The notes under the pieces are model-generated. The model did no database searches. It was not told where the DNA came from and worked only from the letters and a program-made list of their open reading frames with translations. The position numbers were made by a program, and so were the translations under genes. From contig JANXYI010000368.1 in the NCBI GenBank assembly GCA_025350085.1, positions 1 through 11,057 on the forward strand: 11,057 bases of DNA, written 5' to 3'. Of the stretch, positions 1 through 6,672 are shown piece after piece (position 1 is the stretch's first letter; each line of letters opens with the position of its first letter). The stretch comes from Deltaproteobacteria bacterium (GTDB lineage: Bacteria > Desulfobacterota > Desulfovibrionia > Desulfovibrionales > Desulfovibrionaceae).

Positions 1-841
1 CGCCATCGAGCCCAAGACCAAGGCCGACCGCGACCTGCTTTCCCAGAGCCTGGCCAAGCTGACCAAGGAAGACCCCTCGTTCCGCGTCAAGGGCAACGAG
101 GAGACCGGCCAGACGCTGATCGCGGGCATGGGCGAGCTGCACCTGGAAATCATCGTGGACCGCCTGCTGCGCGAGTTCAACGTCAACGCCAACGTGGGCG
201 CGCCCCGCGTGGCCTACCGCGAGACCATCACCAAGCCTGCCAAGTGCGACATGAAGCACGCCAAGCAGACCGGCGGCCGCGGCCAGTACGCCCATGTCGT
301 CATCGAGATCGAGCCCAACCCCGCGGGCGGCTATCTGTTCGAAGACGAGATCAAGGGCGGCCTGATCCCCAAGGAATACATCGCGCCCGTGGGCCGCGGC
401 ATCGCGGACGCGCTGAAGAACGGCATCCTGGCCGGGTTCCCGGCCGTGGACGTCAAGGTCAAGCTGGTCCACGGCTCCTTCCACGAGGTCGACTCCAGCG
501 AGCAGGCCTTCTACGTGGCCGGCTCCATGGCCATCAAGGAAGCCGCGGCCAAGGCCGGACCGGTGCTGCTCGAGCCCATCATGAGCGTCGAGGTCGTGAC
601 CGCCGAGGAATACCTGGGCGACGTCATGGGCGACTTGAACGGCAGACGTGGGCGGGTGAGCAGCCTGGAGGCGCGTGTGAGCTCCCAGGTCATCACGGCC
701 CAGGTGCCCCTGTCCAGCATGTTCGGCTACGCCACGGACCTGCGCTCGCGCACCCAGGGCCGCGCCACCTTCACCATGCAGTTCGACCATTACGAGCAGG
801 TTCCCGGCAACATTGCCGAGGAGATCATGAAGAAGAAATAG
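1..841 (+). CDS. fusA: Elongation factor G, 3' part (5' end outside window)
   Basis: EF-G is the cytoplasmic GTPase that drives translocation of tRNA and mRNA on the ribosome and, with RRF, splits ribosomes. The visible reading frame begins at base 2 and gives 279 residues, roughly the C-terminal 40% of a protein that is usually about 690-705 residues. The GTPase domain and domain II are outside the window. Domain III opens with AIEPKTKAD and holds GMGELHLE (fragment residues 42-49). Domain IV starts near VAYRETI and carries the tip loop HEVDSSE at about 161-167, whose His matches the E. coli decoding-centre His. Domain V holds [14 protein letters not shown] at about 206-219 and [16 protein letters not shown]. 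The frame ends in KKK and TAG. It belongs to the str cluster; unlike E. coli, no tuf follows and rpsJ is the next gene. The family call is certain. Confidence 0.98.
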   Translation, partial: AIEPKTKADRDLLSQSLAKLTKEDPSFRVKGNEETGQTLIAGMGELHLEIIVDRLLREFNVNANVGAPRVAYRETITKPAKCDMKHAKQTGGRGQYAHVVIEIEPNPAGGYLFEDEIKGGLIPKEYIAPVGRGIADALKNGILAGFPAVDVKVKLVHGSFHEVDSSEQAFYVAGSMAIKEAAAKAGPVLLEPIMSVEVVTAEEYLGDVMGDLNGRRGRVSSLEARVSSQVITAQVPLSSMFGYATDLRSRTQGRATFTMQFDHYEQVPGNIAEEIMKKK

Positions 842-869
842 CCGTCGGTAAGCCCCCGGCGGTACTTTT
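841..869 (+). terminator. Terminator-like hairpin after fusA
   Basis: The arms CCGTCGG (842-848) and CCGGCGG (856-862) can form a 7-bp stem with one U.G wobble, extendable by G841.U863, around a 7-nt loop. TTTT follows at 866-869 after a TAC gap. The stem is strong but the U-tract is short, so it may be a partial terminator or attenuator that separates fusA transcription from the S10 genes. It sits directly on the fusA stop codon. Confidence 0.45.
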
Positions 870-872
870 CCC

Positions 873-900
873 TTGACAGGAGAAGAGCTGAGCAAGTAAG
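873..900 (+). promoter_or_regulatory. Candidate promoter for the S10 operon
   Basis: A perfect TTGACA (873-878) lies just after the terminator-like hairpin. The best -10 at 16 bp spacing is AGTAAG (895-900), only 3 of 6 matches to TATAAT and lacking the key second-position A. The location, between a putative terminator and a long untranslated leader, fits a promoter better than the -10 sequence does. Ribosomal promoters are strong, so the poor -10 is a real objection. Confidence 0.25.
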
Positions 901-922
901 GCAACGTTCCGCCTCGTAGAAA

Positions 923-946
923 ACTTCCGGGAGGTGTTCCCGGAGT
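923..946 (+). promoter_or_regulatory. Leader hairpin in the fusA-rpsJ intergenic region
   Basis: TCCGGGA (926-932) and TCCCGGA (938-944) are a perfect inverted repeat with a 5-nt loop GGTGT. With a one-base bulge at T the stem extends to ACT (923-925) paired with AGT (944-946). No U-tract follows, so it is not an intrinsic terminator. It is probably an element of the untranslated S10 leader; in E. coli the S10 leader is the target of L4 control, but I cannot show that this hairpin is equivalent. Confidence 0.5.
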
Positions 947-1014
947 CAGTCACGAGAACCAGATAACCCTCAGCATTTCCGTGGAGCAGCAGGCGCAACG
1001 CAAGCCAGCTGCGA

Positions 1015-1030
1015 GGGACTTCAAAGTCCC
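1015..1030 (+). promoter_or_regulatory. Hairpin just upstream of the rpsJ ribosome-binding site
   Basis: GGGACT (1015-1020) and AGTCCC (1025-1030) form a perfect 6-bp stem with a UCAA tetraloop (1021-1024). It ends about 7 nt before the Shine-Dalgarno sequence GAAGGAG (1038-1044). Its position suggests it positions or exposes the rpsJ initiation region. The function is inferred from location only. Confidence 0.45.
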
Positions 1031-1049
1031 CGGAAACGAAGGAGAGTGT

Positions 1050-1367
1050 ATGGCTGCTATGACGAGCGATCGCATTCGGATCAAGCTCAAGGCCTACGAT
1101 TACCGCATCCTGGACAAGGCTGTGACCGAGATCGTCGATACCGCCCGGAATACCGGTGCGGCCATCGCCGGTCCTGTTCCCCTGCCCACCAACATCCTCA
1201 AGACCACCGTGAACCGCTCCGTGCACGTGGACAAGAAGTCCCGCGAGCAGTTCGAGATGCGCATCCACAAGCGCCTGCTCGACATCCTGGAGCCCACCCA
1301 GCAGACCGTCGACGCCCTGGGCAAGCTTTCGCTGCCCGCCGGTGTGGACGTCGAGATCAAGCTGTAG
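1050..1367 (+). CDS. rpsJ: 30S ribosomal protein S10
   Basis: S10 (105 residues from this start) binds the head of the 30S subunit and, as NusE, pairs with NusB and NusG in transcription antitermination and transcription-translation coupling. The family core is plain: [18 protein letters not shown] at the N-terminus, then GPVPLPTN, then the loop with [13 protein letters not shown] and HKRLLDI, and a C-terminus ending DVEIKL. ATG 1050 is chosen because GAAGGAG at 1038-1044 is well spaced and the length matches the family; ATG 1059 (MTSDRIR) is possible and would also fit. An upstream GTG-initiated extension from 981 runs into the leader and adds residues not seen in S10. It is the first gene of the S10 cluster, followed after 14 bp by rplC. 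Confidence 0.98.
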   Translation: MAAMTSDRIRIKLKAYDYRILDKAVTEIVDTARNTGAAIAGPVPLPTNILKTTVNRSVHVDKKSREQFEMRIHKRLLDILEPTQQTVDALGKLSLPAGVDVEIKL

Positions 1368-1381
1368 GGGAGGGGAGGGAT

Positions 1382-2014
1382 ATGTCAAAGACTCTCGGAC
1401 TTCTCGGCCGCAAGCTCGGCATGACGCGCATCTTCGCCGATGACGGCACGGTTGTGCCGGTCACGGTGATCTCCGCGGGCCCCTGCCCGGTGCTCCAGAT
1501 CAAGACCTCGGCCAAGGAGGGCTACAACGCCCTGCAGGTCGGGTTCGACGCCGTGCCCGAGCGCAAGCTCACCAAGCCCGCCAAAGGCCACCAGGCCAAG
1601 GCCGCCAAGGGCTTCTACCGCCACCTGAAGGAGTTCCCTTTGGAGGCTGTGGAAGGCTACGAGGTCGGCCAGGACATCACGGTCGACATCTTCCAGCCCG
1701 GCGAGAAGGTCAAGGTGACCGGCACCAGCAAGGGCAAGGGCTTCCAGGGCGTGATGAAGCGTTACAACTTCAAGGGCCTCAAGGCCTCGCACGGCGCCGA
1801 GAAGGTCCACCGCTCCGGCGGCTCCATCGGCACCAACACCGAGCCCTCGCGCGTGTTCAAGAACAAGAAGATGCCCGGGCACATGGGCGACGAGCGCGTG
1901 ACCCTGTCCAGCGTGGAGATCGTCGATGTCCGCCTCGAGGACAACATCATCGTGGTCAAGGGCCAGGTACCAGGCTGCAAGAACGGCCTGGTGATGATCC
2001 GCAAGGCCGGGTAA
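1382..2014 (+). CDS. rplC: 50S ribosomal protein L3
   Basis: L3 (210 residues) is an early-assembly 50S protein that binds the 3' part of 23S rRNA, and its long loop reaches toward the peptidyl-transferase centre. It shows the N-terminal [10 protein letters not shown] signature, [21 protein letters not shown] in the middle, and the loop [20 protein letters not shown]. The E. coli loop reads GQNQTP, with Gln150 methylated by PrmB; here the aligned residues are T-N-T and the methylated position is Thr153, so this L3 cannot be a PrmB substrate at that site. The start follows a 13-base purine run (1367-1380) with GGAGG at 1369-1373, 8 nt from ATG. rplD follows after 12 bp. Confidence 0.98.
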   Translation: MSKTLGLLGRKLGMTRIFADDGTVVPVTVISAGPCPVLQIKTSAKEGYNALQVGFDAVPERKLTKPAKGHQAKAAKGFYRHLKEFPLEAVEGYEVGQDITVDIFQPGEKVKVTGTSKGKGFQGVMKRYNFKGLKASHGAEKVHRSGGSIGTNTEPSRVFKNKKMPGHMGDERVTLSSVEIVDVRLEDNIIVVKGQVPGCKNGLVMIRKAG

Positions 2015-2026
2015 AAGGAACACATC

Positions 2027-2647
2027 ATGGCAACTGTTACCGTGTTCGACCAAAACAAGAAGGAAGTGGGCAGCCTCGATCTGTCCCCGGAAGTCTTCGA
2101 GGTGGAAATCCGCCCCGAGATCATGCACCTGGTGGTGCGCGCCCAGCTGGCGGCCAAGCGCGTCGGCACGCACGCCACCAAGACGCGCGCCTTTGTCTCC
2201 GGCGGCGGCAAGAAGCCCTGGAAGCAGAAGGGCACGGGCCACGCCCGGGCCGGCTCCAGCCGCTCGCCCATCTGGCGCGGCGGCGCGGTCATCTTCGGGC
2301 CTTCCCCGCGCAGCTACGAGTTCAAGGTGAATCGCAAGGTGCGCCGCCTGGCCCTCAAGATGGCCCTGTCCTCGCGCCTGCTCGGGGACAACCTGATGGT
2401 GCTGAAAGGCATTGAGCTGCCGGACTTCAAGACCAAGCGCTTCGCCGAGGTGGCCAAGACCCTCGGACTGGAAAAGGCCTTGATTGTTTTCAAGGAAGTG
2501 GATAATAACCTCCTTCTTTCGGCGCGCAATCTGCCTGGCATCAAGCTGCTCCCGGCTGATAAACTCAACGCATACGATGTGTTGCTGTACCCGAAGCTGG
2601 TCATGCTTGAGAGCGCGGCTGTTTCAGTTCAGGAGAGGTTGAAGTAG
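2027..2647 (+). CDS. rplD: 50S ribosomal protein L4
   Basis: L4 (206 residues) binds domain I of 23S rRNA; its extended loop lines the narrow part of the exit tunnel near macrolide sites. In E. coli it also represses its own operon through the S10 leader and stimulates RNase E-related responses; whether it does so here is unknown. The loop is visible from about residue 59 (GGGKKPWKQKGTGHARAG, then RSPIWRGGAVIFGPSPRSY), with no resistance-type change that I can identify. The globular part ends VMLESAAVSVQERLK. An AAAAGGA Shine-Dalgarno lies 7 nt before ATG. The last 60 codons (about 2470-2647) use clearly more A/T at third positions (GAT AAT, CTT CTT, GAT AAA) than the rest of the gene and its neighbours. 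It ends 1 bp before rplW. Confidence 0.98.
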   Translation: MATVTVFDQNKKEVGSLDLSPEVFEVEIRPEIMHLVVRAQLAAKRVGTHATKTRAFVSGGGKKPWKQKGTGHARAGSSRSPIWRGGAVIFGPSPRSYEFKVNRKVRRLALKMALSSRLLGDNLMVLKGIELPDFKTKRFAEVAKTLGLEKALIVFKEVDNNLLLSARNLPGIKLLPADKLNAYDVLLYPKLVMLESAAVSVQERLK

Positions 2648-2648
2648 C

Positions 2649-2939
2649 ATGGACTACACGAAAATCATCATCCGGCCGGTCATCACCGAGAAGGCCAATC
2701 TCGCGAAGGAATACCTGAACCAGGTGTCCTTCATTGTGGCGAACACCGCCAACAAGATCGAGGTCAAGCGCGCCGTGGAGGCCGCCTTCAACGTGCACGT
2801 CGATGCCGTGAATATCGTCCGCAGGCGCCCCATCCGCCGTCTCCGCCAGGGGCGGGTCATCGGCAAGGTGGCGGGTTACAAGAAGGCCTTCGTCACCCTG
2901 GCCAAGGGCGACAAAATTGAGTTCTTCGAGGGAGTCTAG
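2649..2939 (+). CDS. rplW: 50S ribosomal protein L23
   Basis: L23 (96 residues) sits at the mouth of the exit tunnel and is the docking point for trigger factor and SRP. The N-terminal helix region [16 protein letters not shown] is typical, and Glu14 aligns with the E. coli Glu18 needed for trigger-factor binding. The central part has [20 protein letters not shown], followed by the basic loop [25 protein letters not shown], which inserts into 23S rRNA. The length matches the family. The Shine-Dalgarno AGGAGAGG lies inside the 3' end of rplD and only 1 bp separates the two genes, so translation is probably coupled. rplB begins 2 bp after the stop. Confidence 0.98.
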   Translation: MDYTKIIIRPVITEKANLAKEYLNQVSFIVANTANKIEVKRAVEAAFNVHVDAVNIVRRRPIRRLRQGRVIGKVAGYKKAFVTLAKGDKIEFFEGV

Positions 2940-2941
2940 AC

Positions 2942-3772
2942 ATGTCCGTCCGCAAGGTAAAACCCACTTCGGCCGGGCGCCGCTTCCAGACCATTTCCAC
3001 CTTTGAGGAAGTGACCCGGAGCACTCCCGAGCCGTCGCTCACCAGTGGCCTGAACAAGAAGTCCGGCCGCAACCACTTCGGCCGCATCACCAGCCGCCGT
3101 CGTGGCGGCGGTCACAAGCGTTCCTACCGCACCATCGACTTCCGTCGCGACAAGACCGGCATCCCGGCCAACGTCGCCTTCGTGGAGTACGATCCCAACC
3201 GCAGCGCGCGCATCGCTCTCCTGCACTATGTGGACGGCGAGAAGCGCTACATCCTGGCTCCCTTGGGCCTCAAGGTGGGCGACCAGATCCTCTCCGGCGA
3301 CCTCGCGGACATCAAGCCCGGCAACGCGCTGACGCTCTCGAAGATCCCGGTGGGCACGGTCATCCACAACGTCGAGCTGCACCCCGGCCGCGGCGGCCAG
3401 TTCTGCCGCGCCGCCGGAGCCTACGCCCAGCTGGTGGCCAAGGAGGGCACGTACGCCCTGCTCCGCATGCCCTCTGGCGAGGTGCGCAAGATACTCTCCC
3501 ACTGCATGGCCACCATCGGCCAGGTGGGCAACATCCACCACGAGAAGATCACCCTGGGCAAGGCTGGCCGCAACCGCTGGAAGGGCCGTCGGCCCGAGGT
3601 TCGCGGCGTGGCCATGAACCCGGTGGACCATCCCCTGGGCGGCGGCGAGGGCAGAAGCTCCGGCGGTCGGCATCCATGTTCCCCTTGGGGCATGCCGAGC
3701 AAGGGTTACAAGACCCGCAAGCCGAAGAAGTCGTCCTCGAAGCTCATCGTTAAGCGCCGCGGGCAGAAGTAG
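2942..3772 (+). CDS. rplB: 50S ribosomal protein L2
   Basis: L2 (276 residues) is one of the most conserved 50S proteins; it binds helices near the peptidyl-transferase centre and supports subunit association. Recognisable blocks are [22 protein letters not shown] near residues 41-60, [28 protein letters not shown], and the C-terminal [18 protein letters not shown]. His230 (numbered with the initiator Met) is the residue reported as essential in E. coli (His229 of the mature protein) and is kept. The second His of the E. coli DHPHGGG motif is Leu232 here. The C-terminal extension is basic, ending KRRGQK. It starts 2 bp after rplW with the ribosome-binding site inside that gene, and rpsS follows after 9 bp. 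Confidence 0.99.
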   Translation: MSVRKVKPTSAGRRFQTISTFEEVTRSTPEPSLTSGLNKKSGRNHFGRITSRRRGGGHKRSYRTIDFRRDKTGIPANVAFVEYDPNRSARIALLHYVDGEKRYILAPLGLKVGDQILSGDLADIKPGNALTLSKIPVGTVIHNVELHPGRGGQFCRAAGAYAQLVAKEGTYALLRMPSGEVRKILSHCMATIGQVGNIHHEKITLGKAGRNRWKGRRPEVRGVAMNPVDHPLGGGEGRSSGGRHPCSPWGMPSKGYKTRKPKKSSSKLIVKRRGQK

Positions 3773-3781
3773 GAGTAGAAC

Positions 3782-4060
3782 ATGGGCAGATCTATCAAAA
3801 AAGGTCCGTTCGTCGACGGTCATCTGCAGAAGAAGATCGACGTCGCCAACGAGAACAAGGACCGCCGCGTCATCAAAACCTGGTCCCGCAGGTCCACCAT
3901 CCTTCCCGAGATGGTCGGGCTCACCTTCGCGGTCCACAATGGCCGGAAGTTCATCCCCGTGTTCGTGACGGAGAACATGGTCGGGCACAAATTGGGCGAG
4001 TTTTCGCCCACCCGCACCTTCTTCGGCCACGCTGCGGACAAGAAAGCCAAGGGCAAGTAG
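3782..4060 (+). CDS. rpsS: 30S ribosomal protein S19
   Basis: S19 (92 residues, the family's usual size) forms a complex with S13 in the 30S head and contacts the A-site finger of 23S rRNA. It opens [15 protein letters not shown], then has [28 protein letters not shown] and [21 protein letters not shown], the standard S19 signature, with a lysine-rich tail. The start is supported by AGGAG at 3773-3777 and by the family N-terminus. It lies between rplB and rplV, exactly as in other S10 operons. The first codons are A/T-rich (ATC AAA AAA), as is common at efficient start regions. Confidence 0.98.
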   Translation: MGRSIKKGPFVDGHLQKKIDVANENKDRRVIKTWSRRSTILPEMVGLTFAVHNGRKFIPVFVTENMVGHKLGEFSPTRTFFGHAADKKAKGK

Positions 4061-4072
4061 GGAGTGAGCGCA

Positions 4073-4405
4073 ATGGAAGCCAAAGCTATCGCCAAGTACC
4101 TGCGCATTTCCGCGCGCAAGGTGCGCCTCGTGGCGGAGAACATCAAGGGCAAGCCCGTTGAGGATGCGCTGAACATCCTGAAGTTCACGCCCAAAAAGTC
4201 GGCAATGCTCATCAGCAAAGTGCTGTATTCGGCCATCGCCAACGCCGGGCAGATGCCCGGCTGCGACGTGGACGCCCTCGTGGTCGGCAATGTGATGGTG
4301 AACGAAGGCCCGACGCAGAAGCGGATCATGCCGCGCGCCATGGGCCGCGCCTACCGGATCCAGAAGCGCACCAGCCACATAACCGTCATCGTGAAGGAAA
4401 AGTAG
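4073..4405 (+). CDS. rplV: 50S ribosomal protein L22
   Basis: L22 (110 residues) spans the 50S subunit, and its beta-hairpin lines the exit tunnel opposite L4. The N-terminal part reads [27 protein letters not shown]; the hairpin region is [32 protein letters not shown], followed by [10 protein letters not shown]. In E. coli the hairpin has Met82-Lys83-Arg84, whose deletion gives macrolide resistance; here it is Gln-Lys-Arg, and this first position varies in the family. ATG 4073 is chosen over the in-frame GTG at 4064 because GGGAG (4060-4064) is 8 nt upstream and would be destroyed as a ribosome-binding site by the GTG start; the length also fits. rpsC follows after 9 bp. Confidence 0.97.
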   Translation: MEAKAIAKYLRISARKVRLVAENIKGKPVEDALNILKFTPKKSAMLISKVLYSAIANAGQMPGCDVDALVVGNVMVNEGPTQKRIMPRAMGRAYRIQKRTSHITVIVKEK

Positions 4406-4414
4406 GGGGGCGCC

Positions 4415-5053
4415 ATGGGTCAGAAAGTACATCCGATCGGCTTCCGCCTGGGGTACACCAAGAACTGGCTGTCGCGCTGGTTCAGCAAGAAGGACTATCC
4501 GGCCTTCGTGCTCCAGGATGATCAGCTGCGCAAGTATGTGAAAAAGAAGCTCTATCACGCCGGTCTCGCCAAGATCGAGATCGAGCGCGCCGGCGGCAAG
4601 GTCCGCCTCGTGCTGCACACCGCCCGTCCGGGCATCGTCATCGGCCGCAAGGGCGCCGAGATCGAGAAGCTGCGCGACGATTTGAAGAAGGAGTTCGGCA
4701 CGGACATCACCATCGAGGTGACGGAGATCCGCCGCCCCGAGGTCGAGGCCCAGCTCGTGGCCGAATCCATCGCCACCCAGCTGGAGCGCCGCGTGGCCTT
4801 CCGCCGGGCCATGAAGCGCACCGTGGCCCTGTCCCGCAAGTTCGGGGCCGAGGGCATCAAGGTCGCCTGCGCCGGTCGTCTGGCCGGGGCCGAAATCGCC
4901 CGCTCCGAATGGTACCGTGACGGCCGCGTGCCCCTGCACACCCTGCGCGCGGACATCGACTACGGCTACGCCACTGCCAAGACCACTTACGGCATCATCG
5001 GCGTCCGGGTCTGGATCTTCAAGGGTGAGATTCTTGACAAGGTAGGAAAGTAA
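4415..5053 (+). CDS. rpsC: 30S ribosomal protein S3
   Basis: S3 (212 residues) lies at the mRNA entry pore on the 30S head and helps unwind mRNA structure. It starts [18 protein letters not shown] as in nearly all bacteria. A type II KH domain is visible with the GxxG loop G77-R78-K79-G80 in [17 protein letters not shown]. The C-terminal domain has FRRAMKR, where Arg130, Arg131 and Lys134 match E. coli Arg131, Arg132 and Lys135 of the mRNA helicase site, then [31 protein letters not shown]. The protein stops soon after [12 protein letters not shown], without the long tail some species have. rplP begins 1 bp after the stop. Confidence 0.98.
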   Translation: MGQKVHPIGFRLGYTKNWLSRWFSKKDYPAFVLQDDQLRKYVKKKLYHAGLAKIEIERAGGKVRLVLHTARPGIVIGRKGAEIEKLRDDLKKEFGTDITIEVTEIRRPEVEAQLVAESIATQLERRVAFRRAMKRTVALSRKFGAEGIKVACAGRLAGAEIARSEWYRDGRVPLHTLRADIDYGYATAKTTYGIIGVRVWIFKGEILDKVGK

Positions 5054-5054
5054 C

Positions 5055-5471
5055 ATGCTCTCGCCAAAGAAACTGAAATACCGCAAGAAGCAGAAGGGCC
5101 GCATCAAGGGCCCGGCTGTGAAGGGCAGCACCATCGCCTTCGGCGACGTGGCCCTGAAAAGCCTGGAGCCGGGCAAGCTCTCGGCCCAGGAGATAGAGGC
5201 CGCCCGTATCGCCATCATGCGCCACATCAAGCGCGGCGGTAAGGTCTGGATCCGCATGTTCCCGGACTATCCCGTGACCAAGAAGCCCGCCGAGACCCGC
5301 ATGGGCTCCGGCAAGGGCGCCCCCGAGGGTTGGGCCGCGCCCATCCGCGCGGGCCGCATCCTCTACGAGGTCAAGGGCGTTGAGCTTGAGGTGGCCAAGG
5401 TCGCGTTGACCCGCGCCATGCACAAGCTGTCCGTCAAGACCGTCATCGTGGTCAAGGAGGGCACTGAATAA
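5055..5471 (+). CDS. rplP: 50S ribosomal protein L16
   Basis: L16 (138 residues) binds the 50S near the A-site tRNA and is a late, essential assembly protein. The order of family blocks is intact: [16 protein letters not shown], then [32 protein letters not shown], then [18 protein letters not shown] and LYEVKGV. Arg82 matches E. coli Arg81, the residue hydroxylated by RoxA (YcfD). RoxA is an oxygen-dependent enzyme, so modification would be unexpected in a strict anaerobe; this is inference. It begins 1 bp after rpsC with AGGAAAG in the rpsC 3' end as ribosome-binding site. Its TAA stop shares a base with the rpmC ATG (TAATG), indicating translational coupling. Confidence 0.98.
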   Translation: MLSPKKLKYRKKQKGRIKGPAVKGSTIAFGDVALKSLEPGKLSAQEIEAARIAIMRHIKRGGKVWIRMFPDYPVTKKPAETRMGSGKGAPEGWAAPIRAGRILYEVKGVELEVAKVALTRAMHKLSVKTVIVVKEGTE

Positions 5472-5665
5472 TGGACGCCAAGGAATTGCGGGCTCTGGAC
5501 GCGGGCGAGCTGGCCAACAAGCTGGCCGAGTTCCGTAAAGAGCTCTTCAACCTGCGTTTCCAGCATGCCACCGCGCAACTGGAGAACACCCAGCGCATTC
5601 CCGCTGTCAAGAAAGTCATCGCGCGCATTCTGACCATCCAGACTCAGCGCGCAATGGGAGCATAG
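5471..5665 (+). CDS. rpmC: 50S ribosomal protein L29
   Basis: L29 (64 residues) is a small helical protein beside L23 at the exit tunnel and contributes to the SRP and trigger-factor platform. It has the family's two-helix pattern: [56 protein letters not shown], written here in segments of the usual kind: ELRAL near residue 5, FRKELFNLRFQ at about 21-31, ENT and RIPAVKK at about 39-47. The ATG overlaps the rplP stop by one base, and AAGGAGG at 5455-5461 in the end of rplP is its ribosome-binding site. rpsQ follows after 3 bp. Confidence 0.97.
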   Translation: MDAKELRALDAGELANKLAEFRKELFNLRFQHATAQLENTQRIPAVKKVIARILTIQTQRAMGA

Positions 5666-5668
5666 GCC

Positions 5669-5935
5669 ATGTCCGAGACGACTCACGAAAGCAACAGGCG
5701 CATCCTCACCGGCGTGGTGGTGAGCGACAAGGCCGACAAGACCATTGTGGTCAGCGTCGCCACGCTCATCAAGCACCCGCTGTTCAAGAAGTACATCCGC
5801 CGCCGCAAGAAGTTCATGGCCCATGATCCCAACAACGACTGCGGGATCGGCGATACGGTGACCATCATCGAGCACCGCCCCATGAGCGCGCGCAAGCGTT
5901 GGCATCTGTCGAAAATCGTTGAGAAAGCGGTGTAG
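5669..5935 (+). CDS. rpsQ: 30S ribosomal protein S17
   Basis: S17 (88 residues) is a primary 16S rRNA-binding protein with an OB-type beta-barrel. The core is [18 protein letters not shown], then [29 protein letters not shown] and [21 protein letters not shown], the family signature. The N-terminus has a short polar extension (SETTHESNR) before the core. The ribosome-binding site is weak, near GGGAG at 5657-5661 inside rpmC. It is the last S10-operon gene in the E. coli scheme, but only 8 bp separate it from rplN, so there is no room for a separate spc promoter in this gap; such a promoter could only overlap rpsQ coding sequence. Confidence 0.98.
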   Translation: MSETTHESNRRILTGVVVSDKADKTIVVSVATLIKHPLFKKYIRRRKKFMAHDPNNDCGIGDTVTIIEHRPMSARKRWHLSKIVEKAV

Positions 5936-5943
5936 GTGCAGCC

Positions 5944-6312
5944 ATGATCCAGAGTGAAACCAATCTCGACGTCGCCGACAACTCCGGCGCCAAGCTGCTC
6001 TGCTGCATCAAGGTGCTGGGCGGCTCTAAGCGCCGCTACGCCTCGGTGGGCGACATCATCGTCGTCTCCGTCAAGGACGCCATGCCCCATTCCAAGGTGA
6101 AGAAGGGCGCTGTGATGAAGGCCGTTGTGGTGCGCACCAGGAAGGAAGTCGGCCGTCCCGACGGGTCCTTCATCCGCTTCGACAGCAACTCCGCCGTTCT
6201 TTTGAACAACGCCAACGAGCCTCTGGGCACCCGCATCTTCGGGCCCGTGGCCCGCGAGCTTCGCCAGAAGAACTTTATGAAGATCGTTTCCCTGGCCCCG
6301 GAAGTCCTGTAG
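5944..6312 (+). CDS. rplN: 50S ribosomal protein L14
   Basis: L14 (122 residues, the typical length) lies at the subunit interface with L19 and L3 and is the docking site of the silencing factor RsfS. It reads [38 protein letters not shown], then [18 protein letters not shown] and [29 protein letters not shown], ending [24 protein letters not shown] double Cys occurs in LLCCIKV where E. coli has one. A weak AGGTG precedes the ATG. It is the first gene of the spc cluster. Its stop codon lies in a hairpin that extends into the gap before rplX. Confidence 0.98.
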   Translation: MIQSETNLDVADNSGAKLLCCIKVLGGSKRRYASVGDIIVVSVKDAMPHSKVKKGAVMKAVVVRTRKEVGRPDGSFIRFDSNSAVLLNNANEPLGTRIFGPVARELRQKNFMKIVSLAPEVL

Positions 6313-6320
6313 GCTTCCGG
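6298..6320 (+). promoter_or_regulatory. Hairpin over the rplN stop, upstream of rplX
   Basis: CCGGAAG (6298-6304) and CTTCCGG (6314-6320) are a perfect 7-bp inverted repeat. Adding T6305.G6313 and C6306-G6312 gives a 9-bp stem with a 5-nt loop CTGTA. The rplN TAG (6310-6312) is in the loop and 3' arm. No U-run follows. It sits in the longest gap inside the spc cluster (31 bp). A role in mRNA stability, pausing or re-initiation at rplX is inference. Confidence 0.5.
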
Positions 6321-6343
6321 TATTGGGACGAAAGGATAGTATC

Positions 6344-6664
6344 ATGAACTGCAAGATCCGCAAAGAAGACAAGGTGATGATCCTTGCCGGAAAGGACAAG
6401 GGAAAGATCGGCAAGGTGCTCAAGCTCCTTCGCAAGAAGGACCGTGTGCTTGTCGAGGGCGCGAACAAGGTCAGCCGTCACACCAAGGCCAACCCGTACG
6501 CCAATCAGCCCGGCGGCATCGTGGAAAAGGAAGCCCCCGTGCATGTCTCCAACGTCGCCGTGGTGTGCAATGCCTGCACCAAGGCCACGCGCGTCGGCTA
6601 CCGGGTGAATGAAGACGGCAAGAAAGTTCGCTTCTGCAAGAAGTGCAACGAAACCATCCAGTAG
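6344..6664 (+). CDS. rplX: 50S ribosomal protein L24 with C-terminal zinc ribbon
   Basis: L24 (106 residues) is an assembly initiator of the 50S that binds the 5' end of 23S rRNA. The N-terminal KOW domain reads [22 protein letters not shown] (residues 4-25). The C-terminal part has paired cysteines Cys75-x2-Cys78 and Cys98-x2-Cys101, separated by 19 residues containing TRVGYRV. This is a four-Cys zinc-ribbon arrangement found in many bacterial L24 proteins but absent from E. coli L24. ATG 6344 is chosen because AAAGGA (6331-6336) is 7 nt upstream and the protein starts as the family does; an in-frame TTG at 6323 would add seven residues and has no better ribosome-binding site. rplE follows after 8 bp. 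Confidence 0.97.
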   Translation: MNCKIRKEDKVMILAGKDKGKIGKVLKLLRKKDRVLVEGANKVSRHTKANPYANQPGGIVEKEAPVHVSNVAVVCNACTKATRVGYRVNEDGKKVRFCKKCNETIQ

Positions 6665-6671
6665 GTTGCGC
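6643..6671 (+). promoter_or_regulatory. Hairpin at the rplX-rplE junction, over the rplE ribosome-binding site
   Basis: GTGCAAC (6643-6649) can pair with GTTGCGC (6665-6671): seven pairs including one U.G wobble, with a 15-nt loop. The 5' arm is in the last codons of rplX, and the 3' arm ends one base before the rplE ATG and covers part of its weak Shine-Dalgarno TAGG (6662-6665). In E. coli the S8 repressor binds spc mRNA at this same junction. I do not see a convincing match to the 16S helix 21 S8 core, so only the position agrees. Confidence 0.45.
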
Positions 6672-6672
6672 C

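Noticed and set aside
244..876. A 210-codon + strand frame inside fusA
   Set aside because: It is out of frame with EF-G and extremely Arg/Gly/Pro-rich, as expected of a shifted frame in GC-rich coding DNA.
981..1049. N-terminal extension of S10 from a GTG at 981
   Set aside because: The extra residues are not part of S10, and the segment contains the hairpin and ribosome-binding site that serve ATG 1050.
842..1049. A small leader peptide or tRNA in the fusA-rpsJ gap
   Set aside because: There is no ATG, the TTG/GTG frames are short or lack a ribosome-binding site, and no cloverleaf or CCA end is visible.
1046..1381. N-terminal extension of L3 by a shifted frame through rpsJ
   Set aside because: The frame is open by chance; the L3 family N-terminus and a strong ribosome-binding site place the start at 1382.
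2936..5257. A 773-codon open frame on the minus strand opposite rplB-rplP
   Set aside because: It is antisense to five certain ribosomal genes. Strong G/C preference at third positions removes stop codons from one antisense frame. The translation is low-complexity (rich in Ala, Gly, Leu, His, Asp) and resembles no family I know.
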